Below are positions 7,993 through 16,811 of a stretch of DNA of 64,000 nucleotides, one piece after another; within the stretch, counting starts at the first letter, position 1, and every line of letters begins with the position of its first letter. This stretch comes from RYN-133 sp963708645 (GTDB lineage: Bacteria; Actinomycetota; Actinomycetes; Mycobacteriales; Jatrophihabitantaceae). The notes under the pieces are model-generated. The model saw nothing but the letters and a program-made list of their open reading frames with translations. It was not told the DNA's origin and searched no databases. The stretch spans positions 248,001-312,000 of the forward strand of contig CAVPTA010000002.1 of NCBI GenBank assembly GCA_963708645.1, written 5' to 3'. The position numbers and the translations under genes are program-made.

Positions 7993-9759
7993 ATGGCTCC
8001 CGAGCCGCGCGAACCGCAGTCTGGACACCGTCCGACCGATGATCCCGACGCGCGCCGCCGCGCCGCATTCCTCGAGCAGGAAGTAGAGCTGCTCCGCACG
8101 AAAATCGCCGATTCGCCGCGGCACATGCGCATGCTCGAGGACCGCTTGGCCGAGGCCCAGGCCCGCGTCGCCGCGCTCAACGACCGCAACGACCGCCTGT
8201 CGCAGACGCTGCGCGAGGCCCGCGATCAGATGATCGCGCTGAAGGAAGAGATCGACCGGCTCGCACAGCCGCCGAGCGGTTACGGCATCTTCCTCGAGCT
8301 CTTCGACGACGGCACCGTCGACATCTTCACCTCGGGTCGCAAGCTGCGCGTCGCAGTATCGCCCGAGGTCACCGCCGCCGACCTGCGGCACGGCCAAGAG
8401 GTCATGCTCAACGAGGCGATGAACGTGGTCGCCGCGCGCGGGTTCGAGCGTGCCGGCGAGATCGTCATGCTCAAGGAACTGCTCGACGGCGGCGACCGTG
8501 CGCTGGTGGTCGGGCACACCGACGAAGAGCGGGTCGTGCACCTCGCCGACATCCTTCGTGAGGCACCGCTGCGCGCCGGCGACTCGCTGCTGCTCGACGG
8601 ACGCTCGTCCTACGCCTACGAGCGCGTTCCCAAGAGCGAGGTCGAGGAGCTGATCCTCGAAGAGGTCCCTGACATCGACTACACCGACATCGGCGGGCTG
8701 ACTTCACAGATCGAAGCGATTCGCGATGCCGTCGAGTTGCCGTTCCTGCACGCCGATCTGTTCCGCGAGCACCAGCTGCGTCCGCCGAAGGGCATCCTGC
8801 TCTACGGGCCGCCCGGATGCGGCAAGACGCTGATCGCAAAGGCTGTGGCCAACTCGCTGGCCAAGCAGGTGCAGCGCGTCAGCAAGGGCGATGAGAAGGC
8901 AACCTCATACTTCCTGAACATCAAGGGCCCTGAGCTTCTCAACAAGTACGTCGGCGAGACCGAGCGGCACATCCGCCTCGTGTTCCAGCGTGCGCGCGAG
9001 AAGGCTTCCGAGGGCACGCCCGTCATCGTGTTCTTCGACGAGATGGACTCGATCTTCCGCACGCGCGGCTCGGGTGTCTCGTCAGACGTCGAGAACACGA
9101 TCGTGCCGCAGCTGCTGAGCGAGATCGACGGCGTCGAGGGATTGCAGAACGTCATCGTCATCGGCGCGTCCAACCGCGAGGACATGATCGACCCGGCAAT
9201 CCTTCGTCCGGGCCGGCTCGACGTGAAGATCAAGATCGAGCGTCCTGACGCCGAAGCGGCACGTGACATCTTCAGCAAGTACATCGTCACCGGCATCCCG
9301 ATCCACGCCGACGATCTCGCCGAGCACGGCGGCGACGCCGATGCCACGGTCAGCGCGATGATCCAGCACACCGTCGAGCGCATGTACACCGAATCCGAAG
9401 AGAACCGCTTCCTCGAGGTCACGTACGCGAACGGTGACAAGGAGACGCTGTACTTCAAGGACTTCAACTCGGGCGCGATGATCCAGAACATCGTCGACCG
9501 CGGCAAGAAGATGGCGATCAAGGACTTCCTCACGACCGAGCAACGCGGACTACGCCTGCAGCACCTGTTGGCTGCCTGCGTCGACGAGTTCCGCGAGAAC
9601 GAGGATCTCCCGAACACGACAAACCCCGACGACTGGGCGCGGATCTCGGGCAAGAAGGGCGAGCGGATCGTCTACATCCGCACGCTCGTCTCGGGCGCGA
9701 AGGGCTCCGACGCGGGACGTTCGATCGACACCGTGGGCAACACCGGCCAGTACCTCTGA
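7993..9759 (+). CDS. arc: Proteasome-associated AAA+ ATPase (ARC/Mpa)
   Basis: The hexameric unfoldase that recognises pupylated proteins and feeds them into the 20S proteasome. It has 588 residues: an N-terminal coiled coil (about 25-90) that binds Pup, tandem OB folds (about 95-230), and an AAA module with Walker A GPPGCGKT (272-279), Walker B FFDEMD (347-352) and the arginine-finger region. The C-terminus is GQYL, the Tyr-penultimate tail that docks in proteasome pockets. GGAGG sits 7 bases before ATG 7993. Proteasome subunits and pup themselves are not in this window; dop follows 3.7 kb downstream. Confidence 0.95.
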   Translation: MAPEPREPQSGHRPTDDPDARRRAAFLEQEVELLRTKIADSPRHMRMLEDRLAEAQARVAALNDRNDRLSQTLREARDQMIALKEEIDRLAQPPSGYGIFLELFDDGTVDIFTSGRKLRVAVSPEVTAADLRHGQEVMLNEAMNVVAARGFERAGEIVMLKELLDGGDRALVVGHTDEERVVHLADILREAPLRAGDSLLLDGRSSYAYERVPKSEVEELILEEVPDIDYTDIGGLTSQIEAIRDAVELPFLHADLFREHQLRPPKGILLYGPPGCGKTLIAKAVANSLAKQVQRVSKGDEKATSYFLNIKGPELLNKYVGETERHIRLVFQRAREKASEGTPVIVFFDEMDSIFRTRGSGVSSDVENTIVPQLLSEIDGVEGLQNVIVIGASNREDMIDPAILRPGRLDVKIKIERPDAEAARDIFSKYIVTGIPIHADDLAEHGGDADATVSAMIQHTVERMYTESEENRFLEVTYANGDKETLYFKDFNSGAMIQNIVDRGKKMAIKDFLTTEQRGLRLQHLLAACVDEFRENEDLPNTTNPDDWARISGKKGERIVYIRTLVSGAKGSDAGRSIDTVGNTGQYL

Positions 9760-9787
9760 CCCGTCACGTTGCCCTAGGCTGCGCGGC

Positions 9788-10387
9788 ATGGGTCTTGTGA
9801 TCACGATCGTCATCATCGTTGTCGTCGTGTTGCTCGTCGCGTGGGTGGTCAGCGGCTACAACAAGCTGGTCCGCAACCGCAACGGCTACAAGAACGCCTT
9901 CGCACAGATCGACGTGCAGCTGCAGCGTCGCTTCGATCTCATCCCCAACCTGGTCGAGACCGCGAAGGCCTACATGGCGCACGAGCGCGACACGCTCGAA
10001 GCCGTAACGGCGGCGCGCGGCGCCGCGATGCAGGGGCTGAGCGCCGCAAAGGCGAACCCCGGCGATCCGGCCGCGATGGCCCAACTGGCGCAGACGCAAG
10101 GTGCACTCACGTCTGCCCTCGGACGGTTCACCGCGGTGGCCGAGTCGTACCCGGATCTGAAGGCCAGCCAGAACATGCAGCAGTTGTCGGAGGAACTGAC
10201 GTCCACCGAGAACCGGGTGGCGTTCAGCCGGCAGGCCTACAACGACTCGGTGAACGCCTACAACAACAGCCGCCAGGTGTTCCCGACCAGCGTGCTGGCC
10301 GGCATGTTCCACTTCGAGACTGCGGCGCTGTGGGAGATCGGTCCCGATCATCCCGAGACCCGCGAGGCGCCGAAGGTGCAGTTCTGA
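9788..10387 (+). CDS. lemA: LemA family membrane-anchored protein
   Basis: A 199-residue protein with one N-terminal membrane segment (about 3-22) and the LemA helical bundle, recognised by YNKLVRNRNGYKNAFAQIDVQLQRR and RFDLIPNLVETAKAYM, and by the C-terminal VAFSRQAYNDSVNAYNNSRQVFPTS. LemA proteins are predicted to expose most of the chain to one side of the membrane; their molecular role is unclear. The start of htpX follows 3 bases after its stop, a pairing seen in many bacteria. Confidence 0.9.
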   Translation: MGLVITIVIIVVVVLLVAWVVSGYNKLVRNRNGYKNAFAQIDVQLQRRFDLIPNLVETAKAYMAHERDTLEAVTAARGAAMQGLSAAKANPGDPAAMAQLAQTQGALTSALGRFTAVAESYPDLKASQNMQQLSEELTSTENRVAFSRQAYNDSVNAYNNSRQVFPTSVLAGMFHFETAALWEIGPDHPETREAPKVQF

Positions 10388-10390
10388 GCG

Positions 10391-12295
10391 GTGGCCGCTC
10401 AGCCGTCCGGCGTCGACTTCTTCACGCGCCAACACGCCGCCCGCGGGACGTCCGCGAAGCTCGTCGTCCTGTTCGTGCTCGGCGTGGTCTCGATCGTCGC
10501 CGTGATCGACCTGATCGTGCTTGTCGCAGTGCGGTCCAGCGGCACGTCATCGACCATCGGGTGGCTCGTGGTCGCGACCGTCGGGACGCTGCTGATCATC
10601 GGCGGCGGCACGACCTCGAAGCTGATCGCGCTGCGTGCCGGGGGAGTGGCGGTGGCGCAGTCGGTCGGGGCGGTGCCGGTCGACCCGACCACGTCTGACC
10701 CACAACTGCGCCGCTACATCAACGTCGTCGAAGAGATGTCGATTGCTTCGGGTGTCCCCGTCCCACGGCTGTTCGTGCTGGAACGCGAAGAAGGCATCAA
10801 CGCATTCGCCGCGGGCTACACCCCGGCCGACGCCGCAGTCACGGTAACCGCAGGCGCGCTGCACCAACTCAACCGCGACGAGTTGCAAGGCGTCATCGGG
10901 CACGAGTTCAGCCACGTGCTCAACGGCGACATGAAGCTGAATCTGCGGCTGATCGGTCTGCTCAACGGGCTGCTGCTGCTCGGCCTCGTCGGGCTGCGGG
11001 TGCTGGCGTTCGGCGGACGGTCGCGCGACAAGAACGCCGCCCCACTGCTGGTATTCGCGATAGCCGCAATGATCCTCGGCTTCGTCGGCCAGTTCTTCGC
11101 AGGCCTGATCAAGGCTGCCGTGTCACGTCAGCGCGAGTGGCTCGCGGACGCGTCCTCGGTGCAGTTCACCCGTCAGACGTCCGGACTCACCGGTGCCTTG
11201 AAGAAGATCGCAGGCGTGCCCACCGGTTCGGCGCTGCAGGACAGCCACAGCGAGCAGCAGATCAACCACATGCTCTTCGGCGAGGGCAAGCGTTCGGTCA
11301 GCCAACTCTGGGCGACGCACCCGCCGCTGATCGATCGCATCAAGGCGCTCGAACCGAGCTTCGACCCGGCACTCGTCGCTGCGCTGCAGCAGCAGTACCA
11401 CGACAATCCGCCGAACGGGATGGCCGAGGACGCGCAGCTCGGACTCGTCAGACCGCAGGCGCCTGCACCGGCGCCGCATGTCATGTTGACCCCGGCACAG
11501 GTCTCGGCGCGCGTCGGCACATTCACGCCGGACGATCTCGCCCGCGGTGCGGCGCTGTCGGCACAACTCGACCCGTCCGTGCGCGCCCTCGCGACCCAGG
11601 TCACGACGGCGTTGCCGCTCGTGCTGGCGATGCTGCTCGACTCGTCCGACCAGGTGCGGGAGCGTCAGCTCGCCCTGATCGCCGCACGCCTGGCTCCGGA
11701 TGCTGCGAGTGCGGCAAACGCCGAGTACGCCCGAGTCGCCGCCGTGCCGCCGCTGCTGCGCCTGCCGCTGGTGGCCATCACCATGCCGAGCGTCGTCGCC
11801 CGCCCACCTCAGCGACTCGACGCGTTGGTCGGCGTGCTGGACGAGCTGGCGCTGGCCGACGGAACGTTCACCGTCCACGAGTACTGCCTGACCCGGCTCG
11901 TGCGCGCGTACGTGCAGGATTCACTCGATCCGGTGCACCGCTCGCGTCCGGGCCGGGCCACGGTGCAGCAACAGCAGCAGGCGGCGATCACGCTGCTCGC
12001 AGTCGTGGCAGCGGCAGGCAACGACAGCGCTGAGGCCGCTCAGCGTGCCTTTGCCGCGGGCGTGACAGCGCTGGGTCTGCCCGCCCAACCGCTCCAGCCG
12101 CCGCGCGACTTCGTCAGCGCGCTCGACGCCGTATGGGCACCGCTGGACTCGCTCGACCCGCGACAGAAGAAGCCGCTCATCGAAGCGCTCGCGGCAGCGA
12201 TCGCCGACGACGGCAAGCTGGCCGTCGCCGAAGCCGAACTGCTGCGCACCGCATGCGCGCTGGTGCACTGCCCGGTACCGGCGCTGCTGTCGTGA
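10391..12295 (+). CDS. htpX: HtpX-like M48 zinc metalloprotease with long C-terminal extension
   Basis: A membrane M48 peptidase of 634 residues. Two membrane segments (about 23-50 and 55-72) precede the catalytic domain with HEFSH at 171-175 and the third zinc-ligand region REWLADASSVQFTRQ. Two further hydrophobic segments lie between them. The last 300 residues are not part of classic HtpX (about 290 residues): they form a soluble, alpha-helical, TerB-like region ending in an ADDGKLAVAEAELLR segment. The family degrades misfolded membrane proteins. GTG is the start, 3 bases after lemA. Confidence 0.88.
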   Translation: MAAQPSGVDFFTRQHAARGTSAKLVVLFVLGVVSIVAVIDLIVLVAVRSSGTSSTIGWLVVATVGTLLIIGGGTTSKLIALRAGGVAVAQSVGAVPVDPTTSDPQLRRYINVVEEMSIASGVPVPRLFVLEREEGINAFAAGYTPADAAVTVTAGALHQLNRDELQGVIGHEFSHVLNGDMKLNLRLIGLLNGLLLLGLVGLRVLAFGGRSRDKNAAPLLVFAIAAMILGFVGQFFAGLIKAAVSRQREWLADASSVQFTRQTSGLTGALKKIAGVPTGSALQDSHSEQQINHMLFGEGKRSVSQLWATHPPLIDRIKALEPSFDPALVAALQQQYHDNPPNGMAEDAQLGLVRPQAPAPAPHVMLTPAQVSARVGTFTPDDLARGAALSAQLDPSVRALATQVTTALPLVLAMLLDSSDQVRERQLALIAARLAPDAASAANAEYARVAAVPPLLRLPLVAITMPSVVARPPQRLDALVGVLDELALADGTFTVHEYCLTRLVRAYVQDSLDPVHRSRPGRATVQQQQQAAITLLAVVAAAGNDSAEAAQRAFAAGVTALGLPAQPLQPPRDFVSALDAVWAPLDSLDPRQKKPLIEALAAAIADDGKLAVAEAELLRTACALVHCPVPALLS

Positions 12296-12463
12296 TCGGG
12301 TTGTCGCTGTCCGGTACCGGCTTTGATTGTCAGGACACCGTGGTGGTTGCTCGCGGCCCCACTGACGGCACTCGTGCTCGTATGGAACGCGGACGCGCCG
12401 CAACGAATGCGCCAGCTGCGCGAGGCCCTGGCTGCGGCATCTCACGATTCCTCTACGCTGGCC

Positions 12464-12545
12464 CGTGGCGATGGATCTCCGCCGAGGCCGGCTCAAGCAT
12501 CGGTCTGAACCGCCCACTGTCGGGCTGATGGCTCCTCCGACTCGA
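12464..12545 (+). promoter_or_regulatory. Fluoride riboswitch (crcB motif RNA)
   Basis: The RNA aptamer signature is almost complete. GGCGATGGATCTCCGCC at 12467-12483 matches the conserved GGnGATGG...CCGCC helix and loop. AACCGCC at 12509-12515 supplies the conserved middle element. GGGCTGATGGCTCCTCC at 12522-12538 matches the conserved GCTGATGRCTCCTAC 3' element. It lies directly upstream of a strong ribosome site (GAGGAGGAG at 12544-12552) and the GTG of the first crcB gene. The ribosome site is close enough to the 3' helix for control of translation initiation; a separate terminator is not visible. Confidence 0.9.
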
Positions 12546-12555
12546 GGAGGAGCGC

Positions 12556-12993
12556 GTGACAACAGCCCGGCCCCACATCGGACTACGTCCCGCCGCGATG
12601 GCCCTCGTTGCGCTCGGCGGCATCGTGGGCACCGCGGCGCGGTACGGCTTCGCCCGCGCAGTTCCGCCTGCGTCCGGCGGCTGGCCGTGGGCGACTTTCA
12701 TCGTCAACCTGATCGGCGCGTTCGTGCTCGGTGCGCTGCTCGAAGCACTGACACGAAGCAACGCCGAGGCCATCACACAACGACGTATCCGGTTGCTCGT
12801 GGGCACCGGATTCTGCGGATCGCTCACAACGTGCAGCACGTTCGCCGTCGAGATCGACCTGCTCGTCCGTGACCACGACCCCGGCACGGCGATCGCCTAC
12901 CTCGCGGTCAGCCTGTTCGCGGGTATCGCCGTGACGGCAGCCGGCATCGCCGCCGCAGCGAACCACCACCGGTACCGAAACGGTGGCGCGTGA
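12556..12993 (+). CDS. crcB: Fluoride channel subunit CrcB/Fluc (first copy)
   Basis: A 145-residue four-helix membrane protein of the Fluc family that exports fluoride by passive flux. Family motifs are GTAARYGFAR near 20, WPWATFIVNLIGAFVLG with the Asn and Gly of the pore, and GTGFCGSLTTCSTFAVE with the Phe/Thr ladder. Actinobacteria often carry two unequal subunits that form a heterodimer, and the second gene overlaps this one by 4 bases. The GTG start lies four bases after the GAGGAGGAG ribosome site, just below the fluoride riboswitch, so fluoride should induce it. Confidence 0.93.
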   Translation: MTTARPHIGLRPAAMALVALGGIVGTAARYGFARAVPPASGGWPWATFIVNLIGAFVLGALLEALTRSNAEAITQRRIRLLVGTGFCGSLTTCSTFAVEIDLLVRDHDPGTAIAYLAVSLFAGIAVTAAGIAAAANHHRYRNGGA

Positions 12994-13355
12994 TGGTGGT
13001 CGTCCTCATCTGTCTGGCCGGCGCTGCGGGCGCGGTCGCCCGATTCGTCATCGACACGGTCTTTCGCGCCCGCTTCGGAACGCTGTTCCCGTGGCCCACT
13101 GTATTGATCAACATCACCGGTTCGCTGCTGCTCGGCGTGCTCACAGGGCTCGAGCTCTACCACCACACCGGCAAGGACGTCGTCCTCGTGCTCGGCACCG
13201 GATTCTGCGGCGGGTACACGACCTTCAGTACAGCGATGTTCGAGACCGTCCGGCTGATCCAGCGAAACGCGTGGCGTGCGGCGATCTCGAACATGCTCGC
13301 GACGGCCGTCCTGACAACTGCTGCAGCCGCGATCGGGCTGGCGCTCGTCGCGTGA
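12990..13355 (+). CDS. crcB: Fluoride channel subunit CrcB/Fluc (second copy)
   Basis: The second Fluc subunit, 121 residues and four predicted helices. It has GAVARFVIDTVF, WPTVLINITGSLLLG and GTGFCGGYTTFSTAMFET, the same landmarks as the first copy, with the canonical TTFST in place of TTCST. GTG 12990 overlaps the previous stop as GTGA; ATG 12993 is an alternative. Heterodimer formation with the first subunit is inferred from the pairing seen in Gram-positive genomes. Confidence 0.93.
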   Translation: MMVVVLICLAGAAGAVARFVIDTVFRARFGTLFPWPTVLINITGSLLLGVLTGLELYHHTGKDVVLVLGTGFCGGYTTFSTAMFETVRLIQRNAWRAAISNMLATAVLTTAAAAIGLALVA

Positions 13356-13419
13356 GCCGACCTACCGTCCCGAACCGGCTGCTCGGGCATCTCGCAGCGT
13401 GACGCCGTAACCTGGGGTC

Positions 13420-14946
13420 GTGAGCGTCCGGCGGGTCATGGGGACCGAAGTCGAGTACGGCGTGAGCCTGCCCGGCCAGCCCTCGGCCAACGCCATGCTG
13501 CTGTCCGCACAGGTCGTCAACGCCTACGCGAGCGCGCTGCCGGCCGGACGGGCACGGCGCGCCAGCTGGGACTTCGAAGAGGAATCACCGCTGCGTGACG
13601 CGCGTGGATTCGACCTCGGCGGCAGCGGCACCGTCGCCCAGGAATTCATCGACGCCGAAGAAGACACCGGGATGGCCAACGTCATCCTGCCGAACGGCGC
13701 CCGGCTCTACGTCGACCACGCGCACCCCGAGTACTCGAGCCCTGAGGTCACCAACCCGCTCGACATCGTGCGGTGGGACAAGGCGGGCGAGCTGGTCATG
13801 CTCGAGGCCGCCCGCCGCGTCGCGTCGATGCCCGGCGTCAACGCGCCGATCAACCTGTACAAGAACAACACCGACAACAAGGGGGCCTCATATGGTGCAC
13901 ACGAGAACTACCTCTGCAGCCGCGACACCCCCTTCGCGAGCCTCGTACGACATCTCGTACCTTTCTTCGTCACGCGCCAGGTCTTCGCGGGCGCCGGTCG
14001 AGTCGGTATCGGCCAGGACGGGCGCACGTCCGGTTTTCAGATCAGCCAACGGGCCGACTTCTTCGAAGTCGAGGTCGGGCTCGAAACCACGCTGAAGCGC
14101 CCGATCGTCAACACCCGCGACGAACCGCACGCGGACGCCGACCGCTATCGCCGCCTGCACGTGATCATCGGCGACGCAAACCTCGCCGAGATCTCGACGT
14201 ACCTGAAGGTCGGGACTACCGCGCTGGTGCTCGCGATGATCGAAGCCAACTTCCTCGGTGACGATCTGACGATCGCGCAACCCGTGCGTGAACTGCATAC
14301 GGTCAGTCATGACCCGGGGCTCGCTCACGGCATCCAACTCGCGGACGGACGCACGATCACCGCACTCGACCTGCAGGGCGAGTACCTCGATCGCGCGCGC
14401 AAGTTCGTCGACGATCGCGAGGGCGACGACGCCGATGAGCAGACACGCGACGTGCTTGCGCGGTGGGAGTCGGTGCTCACCCGCCTCGCGAGCGATCCGA
14501 TGCAGCTGGCCAACGAGCTCGACTGGGTCGCCAAGTTGCGGCTCTTGAACGGGTATCGCGATCGCGACGGCCTCGACTGGGACTCGCCGCGACTGCAGCT
14601 GGTCGACCTGCAGTACTCCGACGTCCGTCCGGAGAAAGGGCTCTACCACCGCCTCGTCGAGCGCGGCGCGATCACAACCTTGCTTCCCGACGGCGCGGCG
14701 CGCGCCGCCGTCGACGCGCCGCCCGAGGACACCCGCGCCTACTTCCGCGGCGAATGCCTGCGCCGGTACGGGACGTCCGTCGCGGCCGCATCGTGGGACT
14801 CGGTGATCTTCGACGTCGGACGCGAGTCGTTGGTGCGGGTGCCGATGCTCGAACCCCTTCGCGGCACGAAGAAGCACGTCGCCGAACTGCTCGACAGCAG
14901 CCCCGACGCGCAGTCGCTCATCGACGCGCTAGTTGGCCCGCGCTGA
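13420..14946 (+). CDS. dop: Pup deamidase/depupylase
   Basis: Dop deamidates the C-terminal Gln of Pup and removes Pup from substrates. The 508-residue protein begins with the diagnostic MGTEVEYGVSLPG and continues with YVDHAHPEYSSPEVT, NLYKNNTDNKGASYGAHENYL and GRTSGFQISQRADFFE, all conserved in Dop and PafA. The N-terminus and the EVEYGVS start indicate Dop rather than PafA. In most actinobacteria pup and prcBA follow dop directly; here the next gene is a convergent transporter whose 3' end overlaps dop by 29 bases, so that linkage is broken. Confidence 0.93.
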   Translation: MSVRRVMGTEVEYGVSLPGQPSANAMLLSAQVVNAYASALPAGRARRASWDFEEESPLRDARGFDLGGSGTVAQEFIDAEEDTGMANVILPNGARLYVDHAHPEYSSPEVTNPLDIVRWDKAGELVMLEAARRVASMPGVNAPINLYKNNTDNKGASYGAHENYLCSRDTPFASLVRHLVPFFVTRQVFAGAGRVGIGQDGRTSGFQISQRADFFEVEVGLETTLKRPIVNTRDEPHADADRYRRLHVIIGDANLAEISTYLKVGTTALVLAMIEANFLGDDLTIAQPVRELHTVSHDPGLAHGIQLADGRTITALDLQGEYLDRARKFVDDREGDDADEQTRDVLARWESVLTRLASDPMQLANELDWVAKLRLLNGYRDRDGLDWDSPRLQLVDLQYSDVRPEKGLYHRLVERGAITTLLPDGAARAAVDAPPEDTRAYFRGECLRRYGTSVAAASWDSVIFDVGRESLVRVPMLEPLRGTKKHVAELLDSSPDAQSLIDALVGPR

Positions 14947-16183
14947 CGTCCTCGTCCGCTCGATAGCCGGCGACCGCCGGCCAGGTCAGCGCGATGACCG
15001 CGGCACCGGCGACGGCCATCGCGCCGCCGAGGGTAGCGCTGAAGCCGGGCGAGGTCGCCTGTGCAACCAGGCCGGCCCGGAAGTTGCCGACCTGCGGGAT
15101 GTTGCCGCCGACCATGATCTCGGCCGCGTTGACGCGGCCGCGGTACTGGTCAGGAGTGGCGACCTGGATGATCGTCGAGCGCAGCACGACGCTGACCACG
15201 TCGGCGATCCCGGCCGCGATCAGGCATGCCATCGTCGTCGCGAGGTCATGCGCGAGGCCGAAGCCGGCGAGTGCCGCGCCCCAGACCGCGACCGAGATCA
15301 GCATGCCGAAGCCGGGACGCCGCACCCTGCCCAGCGGACCGGACAGCACCGATCCGACGACGCCGCCGATCGCGAGGCCGGCGCTGAGCAGGCCGAGCGT
15401 GCGCGCCGACCCGTCGAAGCGTTCGGCGTTGATCGCGGGGTAGAGCGCGACCGGCATCGCGAACAGGGTCGCGACGACGTCGGTGACCAGCACGCCCGTG
15501 AGTACCCGGCTCCGGCCGAGAAAGCGGATGCCGTCGAGCGCTCCGCCGAGGCCTGGTCGGCGGGATTCACCACCGTCGGGTCGCATCGTCGGAAGCCGGA
15601 AGACGCTGTACAGGGAGGCCAGGAAGGTGACGGCGTCGATGAGGTAGCACAGCTTGACCCCGCCGATGGGCACGACGAGCCCGGCGACCATCGGACCGCC
15701 CAGCATGCTGATGTGCATCGTGAGCATCGTCAGCGCCGCGCCGGCCGGGATCTGCGATTTCGGCAACAACCTGGGCATGAACGTGCGCCGGGCCGGCGCG
15801 TTGATCGAGTTGACCGAGGAGGCGACGGCTTCGAGCAGGTAGAGCAACCATACGTGCTGGTTGCCGAGGTAGGCCTGCAGGGCGAATCCGATCGAGACGA
15901 GCATCATCACGCTTTGCGTGTAGAGCACGAGCACGCGGCGATCGACACGATCGACCACGGCTCCGCCGAGCAGCCCGAGCGCGAGCGCGGGGACCGCCGC
16001 GGCCAGCCCGACCCCGCCAACCGCTGCCGACGAGTGCGTCAGCAAGAACACCTGCAGGGTCACCGCGAACAGCGTCATCGCCGAGCCGAGGGTCGACAGC
16101 GTCGTCCCGATCCAGAGTCGGCGAAACGCCGGCACCTCGCGCAGCGGCGTGGTGTCGGCGAGCAGTGCGCGCAGATCAGGCAT
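14918..16183 (-). CDS. MFS transporter (MFS_3 / enterobactin-exporter-like)
   Basis: A 421-residue major facilitator with about 12 membrane segments. The loop 2-3 sequence GGAVVDRVDRRVLV matches the DRxxRR signature, and the second half has the corresponding GGVVGSVLSGPLGR. The subfamily (MFS_3) contains drug and siderophore exporters; substrate unknown. The start overlaps the end of the upstream MarR gene by 8 bases, so regulator and pump form one operon, a common arrangement for inducible efflux. The last 29 bases overlap the convergent dop. Confidence 0.85.
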   Translation of the reverse strand: MPDLRALLADTTPLREVPAFRRLWIGTTLSTLGSAMTLFAVTLQVFLLTHSSAAVGGVGLAAAVPALALGLLGGAVVDRVDRRVLVLYTQSVMMLVSIGFALQAYLGNQHVWLLYLLEAVASSVNSINAPARRTFMPRLLPKSQIPAGAALTMLTMHISMLGGPMVAGLVVPIGGVKLCYLIDAVTFLASLYSVFRLPTMRPDGGESRRPGLGGALDGIRFLGRSRVLTGVLVTDVVATLFAMPVALYPAINAERFDGSARTLGLLSAGLAIGGVVGSVLSGPLGRVRRPGFGMLISVAVWGAALAGFGLAHDLATTMACLIAAGIADVVSVVLRSTIIQVATPDQYRGRVNAAEIMVGGNIPQVGNFRAGLVAQATSPGFSATLGGAMAVAGAAVIALTWPAVAGYRADEDVSAGQLARR

Positions 16184-16703
16184 CCGGCCGTCTGGTCATA
16201 GCGTCGCGGTGCATCTCTGCGATGCCGGGCATCGTCGCAGCGGCGTCGGCGATCCGGTCCCGGAACGAGCGCCGCTCGAGTGCCGCGTTCATCTCGTCGA
16301 CGACCTGGCTCAGCGAGGCCGTCAGCTCTGTGTTGAGCGCATCGAATGCTGCCGCGGTGACGTCCCATTCGGCATCGAGGGCCGGCTGCAGGGCGAGCGC
16401 AGTGTCGCTCAGATGGACTATCCGCTCGCGTCCGTCGCTGCCGGGGACGAGTTCGACGAGGCCACGGCGGCGCATCTCGGCGACCCGCTGGCTCATCGCC
16501 GAATGGGTCACGCCCGTGCCCCGCGCGATGTCGCGGATCGTGACCGCGCCGTTCTCGAGCACATAGCGGATCACGGCGGAGAAGTTCGGCCGATAGTCGG
16601 TGATGCCCAGATCGGCCAAGACCTTCGCGACGTCGGCGTCCATGCGGTCGAGCACGGCGCGCACCCGCAAACCGAGCGGCACGCCGACGGGAGTGTCAGG
16701 CAT
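16176..16703 (-). CDS. MarR family transcriptional regulator
   Basis: A 175-residue regulator with a winged helix (AVTIRDIARGTGVTHSAMSQRVAEMRRRGLVELVPGSDGRERIVHLSDTA, about residues 50-105) flanked by dimerisation helices. MarR proteins typically repress their own operon and release DNA on binding small phenolic or hydrophobic ligands. It is co-transcribed with the MFS exporter, so it probably controls that pump. A TTG two codons upstream is possible; ATG 16703 is preferred. Confidence 0.85.
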   Translation of the reverse strand: MPDTPVGVPLGLRVRAVLDRMDADVAKVLADLGITDYRPNFSAVIRYVLENGAVTIRDIARGTGVTHSAMSQRVAEMRRRGLVELVPGSDGRERIVHLSDTALALQPALDAEWDVTAAAFDALNTELTASLSQVVDEMNAALERRSFRDRIADAAATMPGIAEMHRDAMTRRPDA

Positions 16704-16711
16704 TCCCAAAC

Positions 16712-16745
16712 TGTAACAGCACTAATACATAAGCGCTAACACATT
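16712..16745. promoter_or_regulatory. Candidate MarR operator: two related half-palindromes
   Basis: Just upstream of the MarR gene, the minus strand reads TTAGCGCT-tatgta-TTAGTGCT, an 8-bp imperfect direct repeat with 14-bp period. The first unit is also near-palindromic (TAAGCGCTAA on the plus strand). This fits a self-regulating MarR dimer site overlapping the promoter. No experiment or motif database was used. Confidence 0.4.
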
Positions 16746-16811
16746 CCCATTTCGACGCTGTAGCGGTTGTTCCAGCCCCGGCTCACAGCCGATAGAGGGT
16801 CGAAGTCGCAA

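Noticed and set aside
12323..12508. 61-codon TTG-initiated frame with a hydrophobic start before crcB
   Set aside because: It runs into the fluoride riboswitch and ends inside it, has no ribosome site and no recognised homology; more likely 5' leader RNA.
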